Source: Desulfovibrio sp. (lineage in GTDB: Bacteria; Desulfobacterota; Desulfovibrionia; Desulfovibrionales; Desulfovibrionaceae). Taken from it: 64,000 bases of DNA. The translations under genes and the position numbers were made by a program. Location: NCBI GenBank assembly GCA_022839785.1, contig JALHJW010000002.1:248001-312000 (forward strand), in the 5' to 3' direction. This document shows positions 38,403 through 47,309 of this stretch, piece after piece; position 1 is the stretch's first letter; each line of letters opens with the position of its first letter. Below the pieces are notes generated by a model. The model did not search any database. It saw only the letters and a list, made by a program, of their open reading frames with translations, and was not told the origin of the DNA.

Positions 38403-39578
38403 ATGGCCGTTCCCGGACGCGCTCCCATCCTCCTCACCTGTCCCCAGGGTCTTGCGCCGTTCCTGGCGGACGAGGCCCGGGCGCTCGGGTTCCCGGCCGA
38501 GGCGCTGGAGGCGGGCGTGCTGACCCAAGGCGGCCCGGCCGACTGCATGACCTTCAACCTGCACCTGCGCACGGCGCACCGGGTGCTCTACGAGGTCTGG
38601 CGCGGCAGGGCCGCCGACGCCGAGGCCCTTTACGCGGCGGCCCTCGGGCTGCCGTGGGAGTCCTGGTTCGCGCCGGGCGCGGCCTTCACGGTCTCCTCCA
38701 GCGTGCGCAACGAAACCGTGCGCGACACCCGCTTTCCGAACCTCAGGCTCAAGGACGCCATCGCGGACCGCTTCCGCGAGGCCACCGGCGCGCGCCCGGA
38801 CTCGGGCCGCGAGCGCGACGCCGCCTCGGTCTTCCTGCACTGGCGGGGGGAGGCGGCCACGATCTACCTCGACACCTCGGGCGAGCCGCTGGCCCGGCGC
38901 GGCTACCGCCTGGAGCCGCACAAGGCCCCCATGCAGGAGACCCTGGCCGCGGCCTGCCTGCTGGCCCTGGAGTACGACCCCGAACTGCCCCTGGTGAACC
39001 CCATGTGCGGTTCCGGCACCCTGGCCGCCGAGGCCGCGCTCATGGCCACGCGCACCGCGCCGGGCCTGCTGCGCGAGGCCTTCGCCTTCCTCCACCTACA
39101 GGGCTTCGACGAGGAGGCCTGGCGGGCCATGCGCACGGCCGCGCGCCGCTCCATGCGGCCCGCGCCCGCACCCATCGTGGCCACGGACATCGACCCGCGC
39201 GCCGTGGCCGCCACCCTGGCCAACGCGGACCGGGCGGGCATGAGCGAGTACATCGCGGTCACGGCGTGCGACTTCCGCGCCACGCCGCTGCCGCTCGCGC
39301 CCTCGGACACGGGCGGACTGGTCGTCATGAACCCGGAGTACGGCCAGCGTCTGGGCGGCGACGACAAGCTCGCCGCGCTCTATCCGGCCATGGGCGACTG
39401 GCTGAAGCAGCGCTGCCAGGGCTGGCGGGCCGGAATCTTCACCGGCAACCCGGAGCTGGCCAAGCGCATCGGCCTGCGGCCCTCCCGCCGCATCCCCTTC
39501 TGGAACGCGAAAATCGAATGCCGCCTGCTGGTCTTCGACCTCTACGCGGGCAGCCGCGAGCGTTCCTGCGCCTCCTGA
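38403..39578 (+). CDS. THUMP-domain class I SAM-dependent RNA methyltransferase
   Basis: 391 residues. An N-terminal ferredoxin-like/THUMP part (about 1-165) precedes a Rossmann methyltransferase domain with NPMCGSGTLAAEAA (near 199) and NPEYGQRLG (near 310). The layout matches RlmL/RlmK-N-type 23S rRNA guanine-N2 methyltransferases. The usual catalytic NPPY is NPEY here, as in some family members. It begins 24 bases after the Cys-rich gene, so it is likely in the same unit. The rRNA target is inference. Confidence 0.85.
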   Translation: MAVPGRAPILLTCPQGLAPFLADEARALGFPAEALEAGVLTQGGPADCMTFNLHLRTAHRVLYEVWRGRAADAEALYAAALGLPWESWFAPGAAFTVSSSVRNETVRDTRFPNLRLKDAIADRFREATGARPDSGRERDAASVFLHWRGEAATIYLDTSGEPLARRGYRLEPHKAPMQETLAAACLLALEYDPELPLVNPMCGSGTLAAEAALMATRTAPGLLREAFAFLHLQGFDEEAWRAMRTAARRSMRPAPAPIVATDIDPRAVAATLANADRAGMSEYIAVTACDFRATPLPLAPSDTGGLVVMNPEYGQRLGGDDKLAALYPAMGDWLKQRCQGWRAGIFTGNPELAKRIGLRPSRRIPFWNAKIECRLLVFDLYAGSRERSCAS

Positions 39579-39715
39579 GCGGGGCGTTCCTCTCTCACCG
39601 CATCGAGCGCAACTCCGGCTCGTTCTTGCGCTCCCTGGCCCTGCCCCTGGCCGAGGAGGCCAAGGCCCGGCGGATCATGATCGAGACCTGACCGTCTGCG
39701 GAAAACGTTGGCCGG

Positions 39716-39747
39716 AAGGCCCCGGGGGGGGTGCCCCCCGGGCCTTT
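39716..39747. terminator. convergent terminator-like hairpin
   Basis: AAGGCCC(C)GGGGGG pairs with CCCCCCGGGCCTT around GGTG, with one bulge, followed by TTTGC. It separates the methyltransferase gene from the convergent beta-helix gene and could work in both directions. Confidence 0.6.
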
Positions 39748-39782
39748 GCATCGCCGCTCGTCCTTATCCCTGGCCTTTCCGG

Positions 39783-41597
39783 CTATTCGAGCTTCTCGCG
39801 CCGCGCCGCCGGGGCCAGCTCGACGAGCGGGTCCGGGCAGGCCCAGAGGGTCGCGGGCAGGGCGTTCTCTCCCGCGATGCCTTGCGGCAGGACGATGCGC
39901 GCCCGCCTCCCGGCCTCCAAAGACCAACCCTCGGGCAGCGGGAAGGCGAGCGTGCGGCCGACGATCGTTCCCGGGACCTCGGCCGTGCGCCGCGCTCCCT
40001 TCAGGGTCACGGTGCAGCCTCCGGCCGCCAGGGGCACGGTGAAGTACAGCAGGAAGCCCTGCCCCGGGGCGCGCGGCCGCCGCACCTGCGAGACGCGCGG
40101 CCGCTCGATCGGACTGCTCTTCTCGCTCGGCCAGGGCAGGTGCGCGTAGGCCGGGCCGTATTCGCCGTCCATGTAGGCCCCGGCCGGGGCCTCGGGCTGG
40201 GTCCAATCCTCGGGCGCGGGCCAGTCCTTGCCGCCCTTCATGGTGAAGCCAGGCAGCAGCAGGTCCCGGAACTTCGCCTTCAGCCGCATGTTGCCCTTGG
40301 CCGGGGCCACGAAGAGTCTGCCCGCGCCGAAGCGTCCGCGCCGCTCCTGCCCGGCTTCGGCCAGCCGCTCCTGCAGCGGCGTGGAGCACAGGTCGCCGTC
40401 CATGACCACGCTGTCGGGCCACGGCCCCTCCTGCGGGAAGGTCTCGCCCACCAGGGGGTTCTTGGAGCGCGTGTTGTCGATGGCGTTGCCCATGTGGGTG
40501 AGCTTGTCCGTGTCGCCGGTCTTGGCCAGCGGGATGTCGATCCACCAGGAGTTGTGGAAGATGTAGAAGGGATCGGAGGGCCGGTCGCCCTCGGCGAACT
40601 TGAAGACCTTGCCGCCGGAGTTGGGGTCGCCGGGCTCGCCGGGTTTGGTCAGGTTCCGGCCGGTGTTGTTGAACCAGTACCAGTAGCCGCCCTTGACCTC
40701 GTCCAGACTGAACCAGGCGTGGCAGTCCGCCACCTCGTTGCCGTGCACCCACCAGTTGCGGGCGGATTTCTCCGGCTCCACCACGTTGTCGCGGGTGCGG
40801 TGGAAGCGGCTGTCAGCGATCTCCACGTTCCAGTTGCAGTTTGGCGTCTCCTTGCATTTGCCGGTCATGCGCACGACGTTGAAGGAATCGAAGGTCTCGC
40901 AGTTCCGGACCACCACCCCGCCCAGGATGTCCTTGGAGCCGAAGAGCGCCCCGTTGTAGTACTTGTAAGGTCCGTACTTGACGTCGAACCAAGCCGTGTT
41001 GCGCCACAGGGAGCCGGTGTTGTCCTGGTGCCAGGAGACGTTCCGGACCTCGATGTGGTGGCAGTTCGCACCCGTGGCGTAGAGCAGGTACTGCGAGCCG
41101 CGGGCCGTGATGTCGCGGATGGTCACGTAGCGGCAGTTGTTCAGAAAGATGAAGCAGGGCCAGGACTCGGAGACGTCGAAGCCGGAGATTTCGAGCCACT
41201 CGCAGTCGGTGAAGCGGAAGAAGGCGTAATCCGAGGTCGTGGGCTTGGTGCCCAGGAACTGGCAGACGGTCATGCCCGGCCCCACCAGGCGCGTGCGCGG
41301 CCCCATGCCCTGTATGCGAATGGGGTTCTCCGGCTCGCCGTACAGGGAGACGAAGTTGTAGGCGCTTATCGGAACCGATCCGGGCGCAAGCCCCGGCGTG
41401 TCCTGCACGTCCAGCTCCGCGCCGCTGCGGTAGGTGCCCTGCAGGAACCTGATGAAGCCGCCCGCCGAGAGCGCCCCGAGCCCGGAGGCCTGCGCCGCCG
41501 AAGCCAGGGTCATGGTGCGCACGAAACCGCCTTCCTCCTCCACCCAGCGCGGGTCGCCGCCGGGCGTGACCCATATTCTGCCTTCCTCCAGAAACAT
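39783..41597 (-). CDS. right-handed beta-helix repeat protein
   Basis: 604 residues. The middle (about residues 105-330) shows parallel beta-helix coils rich in Asn/Val/Ile ladders (for example WLEISGFDVSES, YVTIRDITARGS, HHIEVRNVSWHQDN, VVVRNCETFDSFNVVRMTG), as in pectate lyase-like folds. The C-terminal 120 residues form a beta-sandwich-like region. There is no signal peptide, and no catalytic site was recognised. RBS AAGGAGG precedes the ATG. It stands alone between the methyltransferase and the solute-binding gene. Function unknown; a polysaccharide-binding or -cleaving role is only a guess. Confidence 0.75.
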   Translation of the reverse strand: MFLEEGRIWVTPGGDPRWVEEEGGFVRTMTLASAAQASGLGALSAGGFIRFLQGTYRSGAELDVQDTPGLAPGSVPISAYNFVSLYGEPENPIRIQGMGPRTRLVGPGMTVCQFLGTKPTTSDYAFFRFTDCEWLEISGFDVSESWPCFIFLNNCRYVTIRDITARGSQYLLYATGANCHHIEVRNVSWHQDNTGSLWRNTAWFDVKYGPYKYYNGALFGSKDILGGVVVRNCETFDSFNVVRMTGKCKETPNCNWNVEIADSRFHRTRDNVVEPEKSARNWWVHGNEVADCHAWFSLDEVKGGYWYWFNNTGRNLTKPGEPGDPNSGGKVFKFAEGDRPSDPFYIFHNSWWIDIPLAKTGDTDKLTHMGNAIDNTRSKNPLVGETFPQEGPWPDSVVMDGDLCSTPLQERLAEAGQERRGRFGAGRLFVAPAKGNMRLKAKFRDLLLPGFTMKGGKDWPAPEDWTQPEAPAGAYMDGEYGPAYAHLPWPSEKSSPIERPRVSQVRRPRAPGQGFLLYFTVPLAAGGCTVTLKGARRTAEVPGTIVGRTLAFPLPEGWSLEAGRRARIVLPQGIAGENALPATLWACPDPLVELAPAARREKLE

Positions 41598-41793
41598 GGC
41601 TGGCCTCCTTACAGGTTTTGCCCCATCCCATATATCGCCTCACGCCGCAGTTCAATCGGCGGGACGGCATTTTCCGCCCCACCTCCCCGGGAGGTTCCCT
41701 GCAAAGGCGAACGCCCTCCCGCTGGCATTGAAGCATTTCGTCCGCTAAGGTAAGCGTGGCGTCAGTCACCGTCGCAAAAACCGCCGAGGTTTC

Positions 41794-42918
41794 ATGGGCT
41801 CCCTGTCTCGCCTCTTCCCGATGCTGGCCCTGGCGACCCTGCTGCTCGTGCCGGCCTGCTCCTCCGAGCCCGTGGTCATCGGCTTCCTCGGCCCCCTGGA
41901 GGGCAGGCTCTCCGATCTCGGGGTGCAGGGCCGCAACGGCGCGGCCCTGGCCGTGGAGGACATCAATGCCGCGGGCGGGGTGGCCGGTCACCCCTTGCTC
42001 CTACGGCCCATGAACGACGCCAACGACGAAACGGAAGGCCGCGCCGCCGTGCGCGCGCTGGGCCAGCGCGGGGCCGTGGCCGTGGTCGGCCCCATGACCA
42101 GCGCCGTGGCCGTGGCCGTACAACCGCAGGCCGCGGCCCTGGGGCTTGCGGTCGTCTCCCCCACGGTGTCCACGGCCATGCTTTCGGGCCGGGACGACAA
42201 CTTCTTCCGCGTCATCCCCACAGGCTCGGTCTGGGCCTCCTCCCTGGGCCGTCAGTGCCGGGCCGACGGCCTGACCCGCGTGGCCACGGTCTGCGACCTG
42301 GACAACGCCGCCTTCGCCCTGTCGCAGGTCGAACATTTCATGGCCGCCTTCACCGCGGCGGGCGGGGTCGAGGCCGCGGACATCCGCCTGCACGGCGCGA
42401 GGCAACGCTCCTGGAGCGACGTCGCGGAGCGGCTGCTCGCCTCCCGGGCCGAGGCCGTCTACGCCGCCCTGTCGGCGCGGGACCTGGCCCTCCTGGCCCG
42501 CGACCTCAGACTGTCGGGAGCGGAGATTCCCATCTACAGCTCCATGTGGGCCTTCACCCAGGAGATATTGCAGGCCGGAGGGCGCTCGGCGGAAGGCATC
42601 GTCTTCGCCGCCGGGTACGACGAGGGCAACCCCCTGCCCGCCTTCCAGGACTTCAAGCGGCGCTACCGCAACCGCTTCGGCCACGCCCCGAGCTTCGCGG
42701 CCAGCTACGGCTACGAGGCCGTGCAGGTCCTGGCGCAGGCCCTCGGCCGCACGCGCGGGAACGCGGACGGACTCGTCCAGGCGCTCAAGACGCTCGGCCC
42801 GGTGCAGGGCGTGCAAGGCCCCTTGCGTTTCGACGCCTGGGGCGACGTGCAACGGCCCTACTACCACTTCACGATCCGCGATCAGACCTTCGTGACCCTG
42901 CGGGAGCTGCAGCCGTGA
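41794..42918 (+). CDS. periplasmic solute-binding lipoprotein, LivK-like
   Basis: 374 residues. The signal peptide ends LLLVPAC (Cys22). The mature protein is a Peripla_BP_6-type receptor (VIGFLGPLEGRLSDLGVQGRNGA start, AVVGPMTSAV hinge), the same superfamily as the LivK protein of the window but quite different in sequence. The next gene, a membrane histidine kinase, overlaps its stop codon (GTGA), so the two are coupled. There are no transporter genes beside it. It therefore likely acts as a ligand receptor for the kinase; this is inference from context. Confidence 0.85.
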   Translation: MGSLSRLFPMLALATLLLVPACSSEPVVIGFLGPLEGRLSDLGVQGRNGAALAVEDINAAGGVAGHPLLLRPMNDANDETEGRAAVRALGQRGAVAVVGPMTSAVAVAVQPQAAALGLAVVSPTVSTAMLSGRDDNFFRVIPTGSVWASSLGRQCRADGLTRVATVCDLDNAAFALSQVEHFMAAFTAAGGVEAADIRLHGARQRSWSDVAERLLASRAEAVYAALSARDLALLARDLRLSGAEIPIYSSMWAFTQEILQAGGRSAEGIVFAAGYDEGNPLPAFQDFKRRYRNRFGHAPSFAASYGYEAVQVLAQALGRTRGNADGLVQALKTLGPVQGVQGPLRFDAWGDVQRPYYHFTIRDQTFVTLRELQP

Positions 42919-43571
42919 TCGCCCGCCGCCCCTCCCTGCGCAGCCTGATGCGCACCCGCCTGCTGCCGTGGATGGCGGTTCCCCTGATCCTCCTCCTGGC
43001 CGGACTCTGCGTCTTCCTGGCCCGCTCCCGGCTGGACGGCGTGCGCGAACAGGACAGCCTGCTGGCCGCCTCCCTGGCGCGCTACGTGGAGAACTACCTC
43101 GAAGGCGCCACCTCTGCCCTGGGCTACCTGAACCGCCTGCACGCCCTGGCGGGGGGGCGGACGACCATGGCCGCGGCGGTGCGCAGCCTGCAGTCCGACC
43201 TGCGCTTCGAGCGCATCCTGCTGCTCGACGCGGACAACATCGTCACCGAGGCCTTCCCCGCGGGCCGCCCGGGGCTCGACTTTCCGCTCTACTTCCCCGG
43301 CTCCGGGGAGCGGACGAACATCATCTCCCAGCCGCTCTTCTCCGCCGAGACCGGGGCCATGACCATCTTCATGCGCCACCGCGACGAATCCGGGCGCTCC
43401 GTGGTGGGCGAACTGGACCTCGGACATCTGCAGAAGCATCTGGGCCAGTTCGCGCGCCCCAGCCTGGCCGAAGTGATCATCCTCACGGACGCTTACGGCA
43501 ACGTCATCGCCCACCCGGACGAGGAACTCGTGCGCCGCCAGGCCAATCTGGGCGGTCTGCCCCTGCTGTAG
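42915..43571 (+). CDS. sensor histidine kinase, N-terminal part (interrupted by TAG)
   Basis: 218 codons from the GTG overlapping the binding-protein stop. A membrane helix (about residues 17-36) is followed by most of a double-Cache periplasmic sensor (SALGYLNRLHALAGGRTTMAAAV, RILLLDADNIVTEAFPAGRPG, IILTDAYGNVIAHPDEELV). The frame ends in TAG at 43569-43571, in the middle of the second Cache lobe. The same frame then continues without another stop through the rest of a histidine kinase to 44981. This fragment alone has no signalling output. Confidence 0.7.
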   Translation: MIARRPSLRSLMRTRLLPWMAVPLILLLAGLCVFLARSRLDGVREQDSLLAASLARYVENYLEGATSALGYLNRLHALAGGRTTMAAAVRSLQSDLRFERILLLDADNIVTEAFPAGRPGLDFPLYFPGSGERTNIISQPLFSAETGAMTIFMRHRDESGRSVVGELDLGHLQKHLGQFARPSLAEVIILTDAYGNVIAHPDEELVRRQANLGGLPLL

Positions 43572-43637
43572 GACCTCGGCGACCGCCCCGCGGACTTCTC
43601 CTTCTTCCTGCACGAGAACCAGGCTTGGCTTGGCTCC

Positions 43638-44981
43638 GTGGTCACCATCCGCGCCCTGGGCTGGCGGGTGGTCATCCTCAAGCCCGCCCGCGCCGTGCTC
43701 ATGCCCATCGCCGGACTGGCGGCCACGGTCCTGGCCATCTCCCTGACCTACGTCGGCTTTCTGGCCTGGCTCTTCGGCAGACGCCTGCACAGACAGATCG
43801 AGGAGCCGGTCTCGGCGCTGACCCGGGCCATCCAGGACATGGCCCGCGGCGAATACGGCGACCTGCCCCCCGGGACGGAGGGCTTTCGCGAACTGGAGGT
43901 CATGGCCGCGGAATTCCGGGCCATGGCCCGCAAGGTGAGCGAACGCGCGGAGGCTCTGCGCCTTTCACGCGAGAAATACCGCTCCATCTTCGAGCACGCG
44001 GCCGAGGGCATCATCCAGGTCACGGCGGCGGGCTCGCTCCTCTCCGCCAACCCGGCGGCGGCGCGCATCTTCGGCTTCGACTCGCCGGACGAGGCCATCG
44101 AGCACTACACCGACCTGGAGCGCCAGTTGTACGTCGATCCGGGCGCGCGGACCGATCTCCTGACGCGCCTGCGGACCGAGGGGCCGCAGTCCTTCCAGCT
44201 CCGCATCCGCCGCCGCGACGGGGACATCCGCTGGCTGGAGGCCCATTCCCGCGGCGTCACCGACGACGCCGGGAACCTGGTCTACGTGGAGAGCATCCTG
44301 CACGACGTCACGGAGCGTCTGGCGGCCGAGGAGCGGGTGCGCGCCTCGCTGGAGGAGAAGGATATCCTGCTCAAGGAGATCCACCACCGGGTCAAGAACA
44401 ACCTGCAGATCATCTCCAGCCTTCTCTACCTGCAGGCCCTGAACATCGGGGATCAGGCCACCCAGAACCTGTTCATGGAGAGCCAGAGCCGCATCGCCAC
44501 CATGGCCCTGGTGCACGAGGAGCTGTACCGCTCGGAGAACTTCACCAGCGTGGACCTGAGGGAGTACGCGGGCAAGCTCCTGACCCGCCTGATGCAGGGC
44601 TTCGGGGCCGGGGGGGTGCGCGTGGACATGCGCGCGGACTCCCTGCCGCTGCCCTTGCAGCTCGCCATCCCTTGCGGCCTGGTGCTCAACGAGTTGGCCA
44701 CCAACGCCATCAAGCACGCCTTCACAAAGCGGCGCGGCGGCCTGCTCAGGCTTTCCATCCGGGCCGAGGAGGGCAGCGGCTTCCTGGTGCTGGAGGACGA
44801 CGGCCCAGGCCTGCCCGAAGATTTCGACCCCCTCGCCTGCGAGACGCTGGGCATGCAGCTCGTGACCCGGCTGGCGGCCCAACTCCGCGGCAGCTTCCGC
44901 ACCGGCCGCTCGGACGAGGGCGGCGCGCGTTTCGAGTTGTCCTTCCCCCTTGCGCAGGACGACGCCCCCGGCGAGGAGTGA
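43638..44981 (+). CDS. sensor histidine kinase, C-terminal part
   Basis: 447 codons from a GTG in the same frame as the preceding fragment. It has the second membrane helix (about 43690-43760), HAMP (RRLHRQIEEPVSALTRAIQDMA), a PAS/PAC domain, an HisKA_2-type phosphoacceptor (EIHHRVKNNLQIISS; His at full-gene residue 490-491) and HATPase_c with NELATNAIKHAF and DDGPGLPEDF. If the amber codon is read through, the product is a 688-residue transmembrane kinase. If not, this part could be made only from an internal start. No response regulator is adjacent. Confidence 0.7.
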   Translation: MVTIRALGWRVVILKPARAVLMPIAGLAATVLAISLTYVGFLAWLFGRRLHRQIEEPVSALTRAIQDMARGEYGDLPPGTEGFRELEVMAAEFRAMARKVSERAEALRLSREKYRSIFEHAAEGIIQVTAAGSLLSANPAAARIFGFDSPDEAIEHYTDLERQLYVDPGARTDLLTRLRTEGPQSFQLRIRRRDGDIRWLEAHSRGVTDDAGNLVYVESILHDVTERLAAEERVRASLEEKDILLKEIHHRVKNNLQIISSLLYLQALNIGDQATQNLFMESQSRIATMALVHEELYRSENFTSVDLREYAGKLLTRLMQGFGAGGVRVDMRADSLPLPLQLAIPCGLVLNELATNAIKHAFTKRRGGLLRLSIRAEEGSGFLVLEDDGPGLPEDFDPLACETLGMQLVTRLAAQLRGSFRTGRSDEGGARFELSFPLAQDDAPGEE

Positions 44982-45098
44982 TCCCGGAACTTGCGGGTTG
45001 CAAACCCGCCCTGCTGCACGTAACTAGGAATCACGCCGCCAGACGGGCGGCGCATGCAGGCTCGGAGGGGAGCCGCCGAGGGACAAGGCGGGAGGACC

Positions 45099-46643
45099 AT
45101 GAGCGGCGAGCATGATCCGGAGCTGGGTCTTCCGGGCGACAACTACTGCATCCTCGAATCCGCCGAGTTGATGTTCAACGTGGGCATCGTCGGCACCGGA
45201 CCGGGCTTTCTGACCCTGCTGTCCATCATCGACAACGGGGAATACGCCGACTACATGCCGCCCATGCGCCTGTGCGGCGTGTCCAAGGGCGCCATCACCC
45301 TGCCCGGCCATCTCGACGCGGCCCGGAAGAAGGGCTCGCCGGTGTATGAAACCGTCGAGGCCCTGCTCGCGGCGCACCCCGAGATCAACCTCATCGTCGA
45401 GCTGACCGGCTCCATGACCACGCTCAAGACCCTGCGCGGCGCCCTGCCGACCTCGGTTTCGCTCGTGGACCACGCGGCCGCGGTCTTCCTGTGCAGCCTG
45501 CACAACATGCTGCAGGCCAACCGCCACTGCCAGTTCAACCTCAGCAGCCAGCGCGACATGCTCCAGGCCATCGTGGACGAGGTCCGCGACGACATCCTGC
45601 TCCTGGACCGCGAGATGCGCGTGGTGGACCTGAACAGGAACGTGGCCGAGCGCACGGGCAGGAAGAAGGAGGACCTCATCGGCAAGCCCTGCCACGAGGT
45701 CGAGATCATGGACGACGGCGGCAGCTTCTGCGCCTCGCCCGACGCGCTCTGCCCCTTCGCGGCCACGGCGCGCACCCTGCAGAACGCCGAGGCCATGCTC
45801 ACGCGCGTGGACGCCAAGGGCAGGCTGCGCTACTTCCGCATCTACACCTACCCCATCCTGGGCAAGCACGGCGACCTGACGCACATCCTGGTCATGCGCC
45901 GCGACATCACCGCGCGCACGCAGCGCGAGCGCAACCTGCAGCAGACCGAAAAGCTGGCGGCCATCGGCGAGATGTCCACCTACCTGGCGCACGAGATCAG
46001 GAACCCGCTCTTCGCCATCGGCGGTTTCGTCAACTCGCTGCTCAAGTCGCCCAACCTCACGGAGACGGAGCTGGAGAAGGTCAAGATCATCGCCGAGGAG
46101 ACGCGACGGCTGGACCGGCTGCTCAAGAGCATCCTCGGCTTCGTGCGGCCGGAGGACAGGCCCCTGGCCGCGGCGGACCTGAGCCAGGCCGCGGCCGAGA
46201 CCGTGGAGCTGATGCGCATCGGCTACTGCCACCAGGGCTACGAGCTGACCCTGAGCCAGGCGGAGGGGCTGCCCAAGGTGCGGGGCGAGGCGGAGATGAT
46301 CAAGCAATGCCTGATCAACCTCATCAAGAACTCGGTGGAGGCCATGCCCCACGGCGGCCGCATCGACGTCTCCACGGGCTTCGACGGCCAGTTCGCCTCC
46401 CTGCGCGTGACGGACAACGGTCCGGGCATCCCGGCCTCGGAGATGGAGCGGATATTCAGCCCCTTCTACTCGACCAAGGAACAGGGCTACGGTCTGGGGC
46501 TGGCCATGATCAAGAAGATCGTGGAGGAGGCGGGCGGCCGCGTGGAACTGGCCAGCCGCGAGGGCCAGGGCGCCACCGTCACCCTCTTCTTCCTGCCCGA
46601 ACTGGCCGAGGGGGAGCAGCGCATCGAGATGGCGCGGCGTTGA
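45099..46643 (+). CDS. soluble histidine kinase with N-terminal Rossmann-like domain
   Basis: 514 residues, no membrane segments. The N-terminal domain (about 20-150) begins FNVGIVGTGPGFLTLLSII and contains INLIVELTGS, in the manner of the NAD(P)-binding folds of homoserine or aspartate dehydrogenases. Then come a PAS domain (about 165-280), HisKA with His298 in LAHEIRNPLFAIGG, and HATPase_c with NLIKNSVEAM, DNGPGIP and GYGLGLAMI. A cytoplasmic redox or metabolite sensor is a reasonable inference. GGGAGGACC precedes the ATG at 45099. There is no response regulator next door. Confidence 0.85.
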   Translation: MSGEHDPELGLPGDNYCILESAELMFNVGIVGTGPGFLTLLSIIDNGEYADYMPPMRLCGVSKGAITLPGHLDAARKKGSPVYETVEALLAAHPEINLIVELTGSMTTLKTLRGALPTSVSLVDHAAAVFLCSLHNMLQANRHCQFNLSSQRDMLQAIVDEVRDDILLLDREMRVVDLNRNVAERTGRKKEDLIGKPCHEVEIMDDGGSFCASPDALCPFAATARTLQNAEAMLTRVDAKGRLRYFRIYTYPILGKHGDLTHILVMRRDITARTQRERNLQQTEKLAAIGEMSTYLAHEIRNPLFAIGGFVNSLLKSPNLTETELEKVKIIAEETRRLDRLLKSILGFVRPEDRPLAAADLSQAAAETVELMRIGYCHQGYELTLSQAEGLPKVRGEAEMIKQCLINLIKNSVEAMPHGGRIDVSTGFDGQFASLRVTDNGPGIPASEMERIFSPFYSTKEQGYGLGLAMIKKIVEEAGGRVELASREGQGATVTLFFLPELAEGEQRIEMARR

Positions 46644-46668
46644 CCCCAAACGCCTTCCTTTTTTACTT

Positions 46669-46708
46669 CCAGCAAAGAAGAAGGGGTTACGATCTCTCGC
46701 AACCCCTT
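46669..46708 (-). terminator. terminator after the tRNA pair
   Basis: AAGGGGTT (46681-46688) pairs with AACCCCTT (46701-46708); on the minus strand the stem is followed by CTTCTTT. It lies just past the 3' end of tRNA-Glu. Confidence 0.7.
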
Positions 46709-46716
46709 GAATTCTT

Positions 46717-46794
46717 TGGCGTCCCCAGCGGGATTTGAACCCGCGTCGCCAACGTGAAAGGCTGGTGTCCTGGGCCAGGCTAGACGATAGGGAC
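46717..46794 (-). tRNA. tRNA-Glu (UUC)
   Basis: 78 nt cloverleaf with acceptor GTCCCTA/TGGGGAC, a TTC anticodon in loop CTTTCAC, T-loop GGTTCAAATCC and an encoded CCA. It follows tRNA-Gln by 35 bases on the minus strand and probably shares its transcript. Confidence 0.96.
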
Positions 46795-46829
46795 GCTTGA
46801 TGGGGGCCGTGAGGCCCCCTGATTCTCTT

Positions 46830-46903
46830 TGGCTGGGGGACTAGGATTCGAACCTAGGTTGACGGGGCCAGAACCCGTAGTACTGCCGCTATACGATCCC
46901 CCA
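46830..46903 (-). tRNA. tRNA-Gln (CUG)
   Basis: 74 nt cloverleaf with acceptor TGGGGGA/TCCCCCA, anticodon CTG in loop TTCTGGC, T-loop GGTTCGAATCC and an encoded CCA. First of the Gln-Glu pair. Confidence 0.96.
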
Positions 46904-46955
46904 GCATTGGGAAGCAGCCTTTTAATGACCGCTCCCCGAAATGTCAAGGGGCCCG

Positions 46956-47309
46956 CTAGGCGATCTTCGCCAGACGGCGGGTCTGCTTCTTCAGCTTGCT
47001 GATCTTGCGGCGCGCGATCTCACGCTGCTTGCGGGAGGTCATCTCGGCGCGCTGGGCCTTGACCGCGCGCATCTGGGCCTTGAACTTCAGGATCTTCTCC
47101 TTGTTCAGTTCGGCGGCCGTGGGTTCGGTATCCTCGATGCCGAACAGCTCCTTGATGGTGGCCACCAGCTCTTCCTTGCTGCGGCTGGTCGCGCCCGTGA
47201 TCTGCGGGAGCTTTTCCACGCACATTTCCCGCAGTTCCTTCTGGGTCATCTTCTCCAACGGCTTGGTCAGACCCAGATCCTCGAACTTGACTTCAATGAC
47301 GTCGCTCAT
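46956..47309 (-). CDS. SAP/Rho-N-like small protein
   Basis: 117 residues. A short helix-extended-helix segment (about 22-62: MTQKELREMCVEKLPQITGA... SKEELVATIKELFGI) resembles SAP/Rho N-terminal nucleic-acid binding motifs. The C-terminal third is strongly basic (RKQREIARRKISKLKKQTRRL), as in a nucleic-acid-binding tail. The ATG overlaps the stop of the DUF721 gene by four bases. I have seen similar text in Desulfovibrio proteins, but the function is unknown. Confidence 0.75.
   Translation of the reverse strand: MSDVIEVKFEDLGLTKPLEKMTQKELREMCVEKLPQITGATSRSKEELVATIKELFGIEDTEPTAAELNKEKILKFKAQMRAVKAQRAEMTSRKQREIARRKISKLKKQTRRLAKIA

Noticed and set aside
39575..39691. Peptide-like tail (for example AFLSHRIERNSGSF) after the methyltransferase stop
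   Set aside because: No start codon with a ribosome binding site and no continuity with the methyltransferase frame; at most a short remnant.
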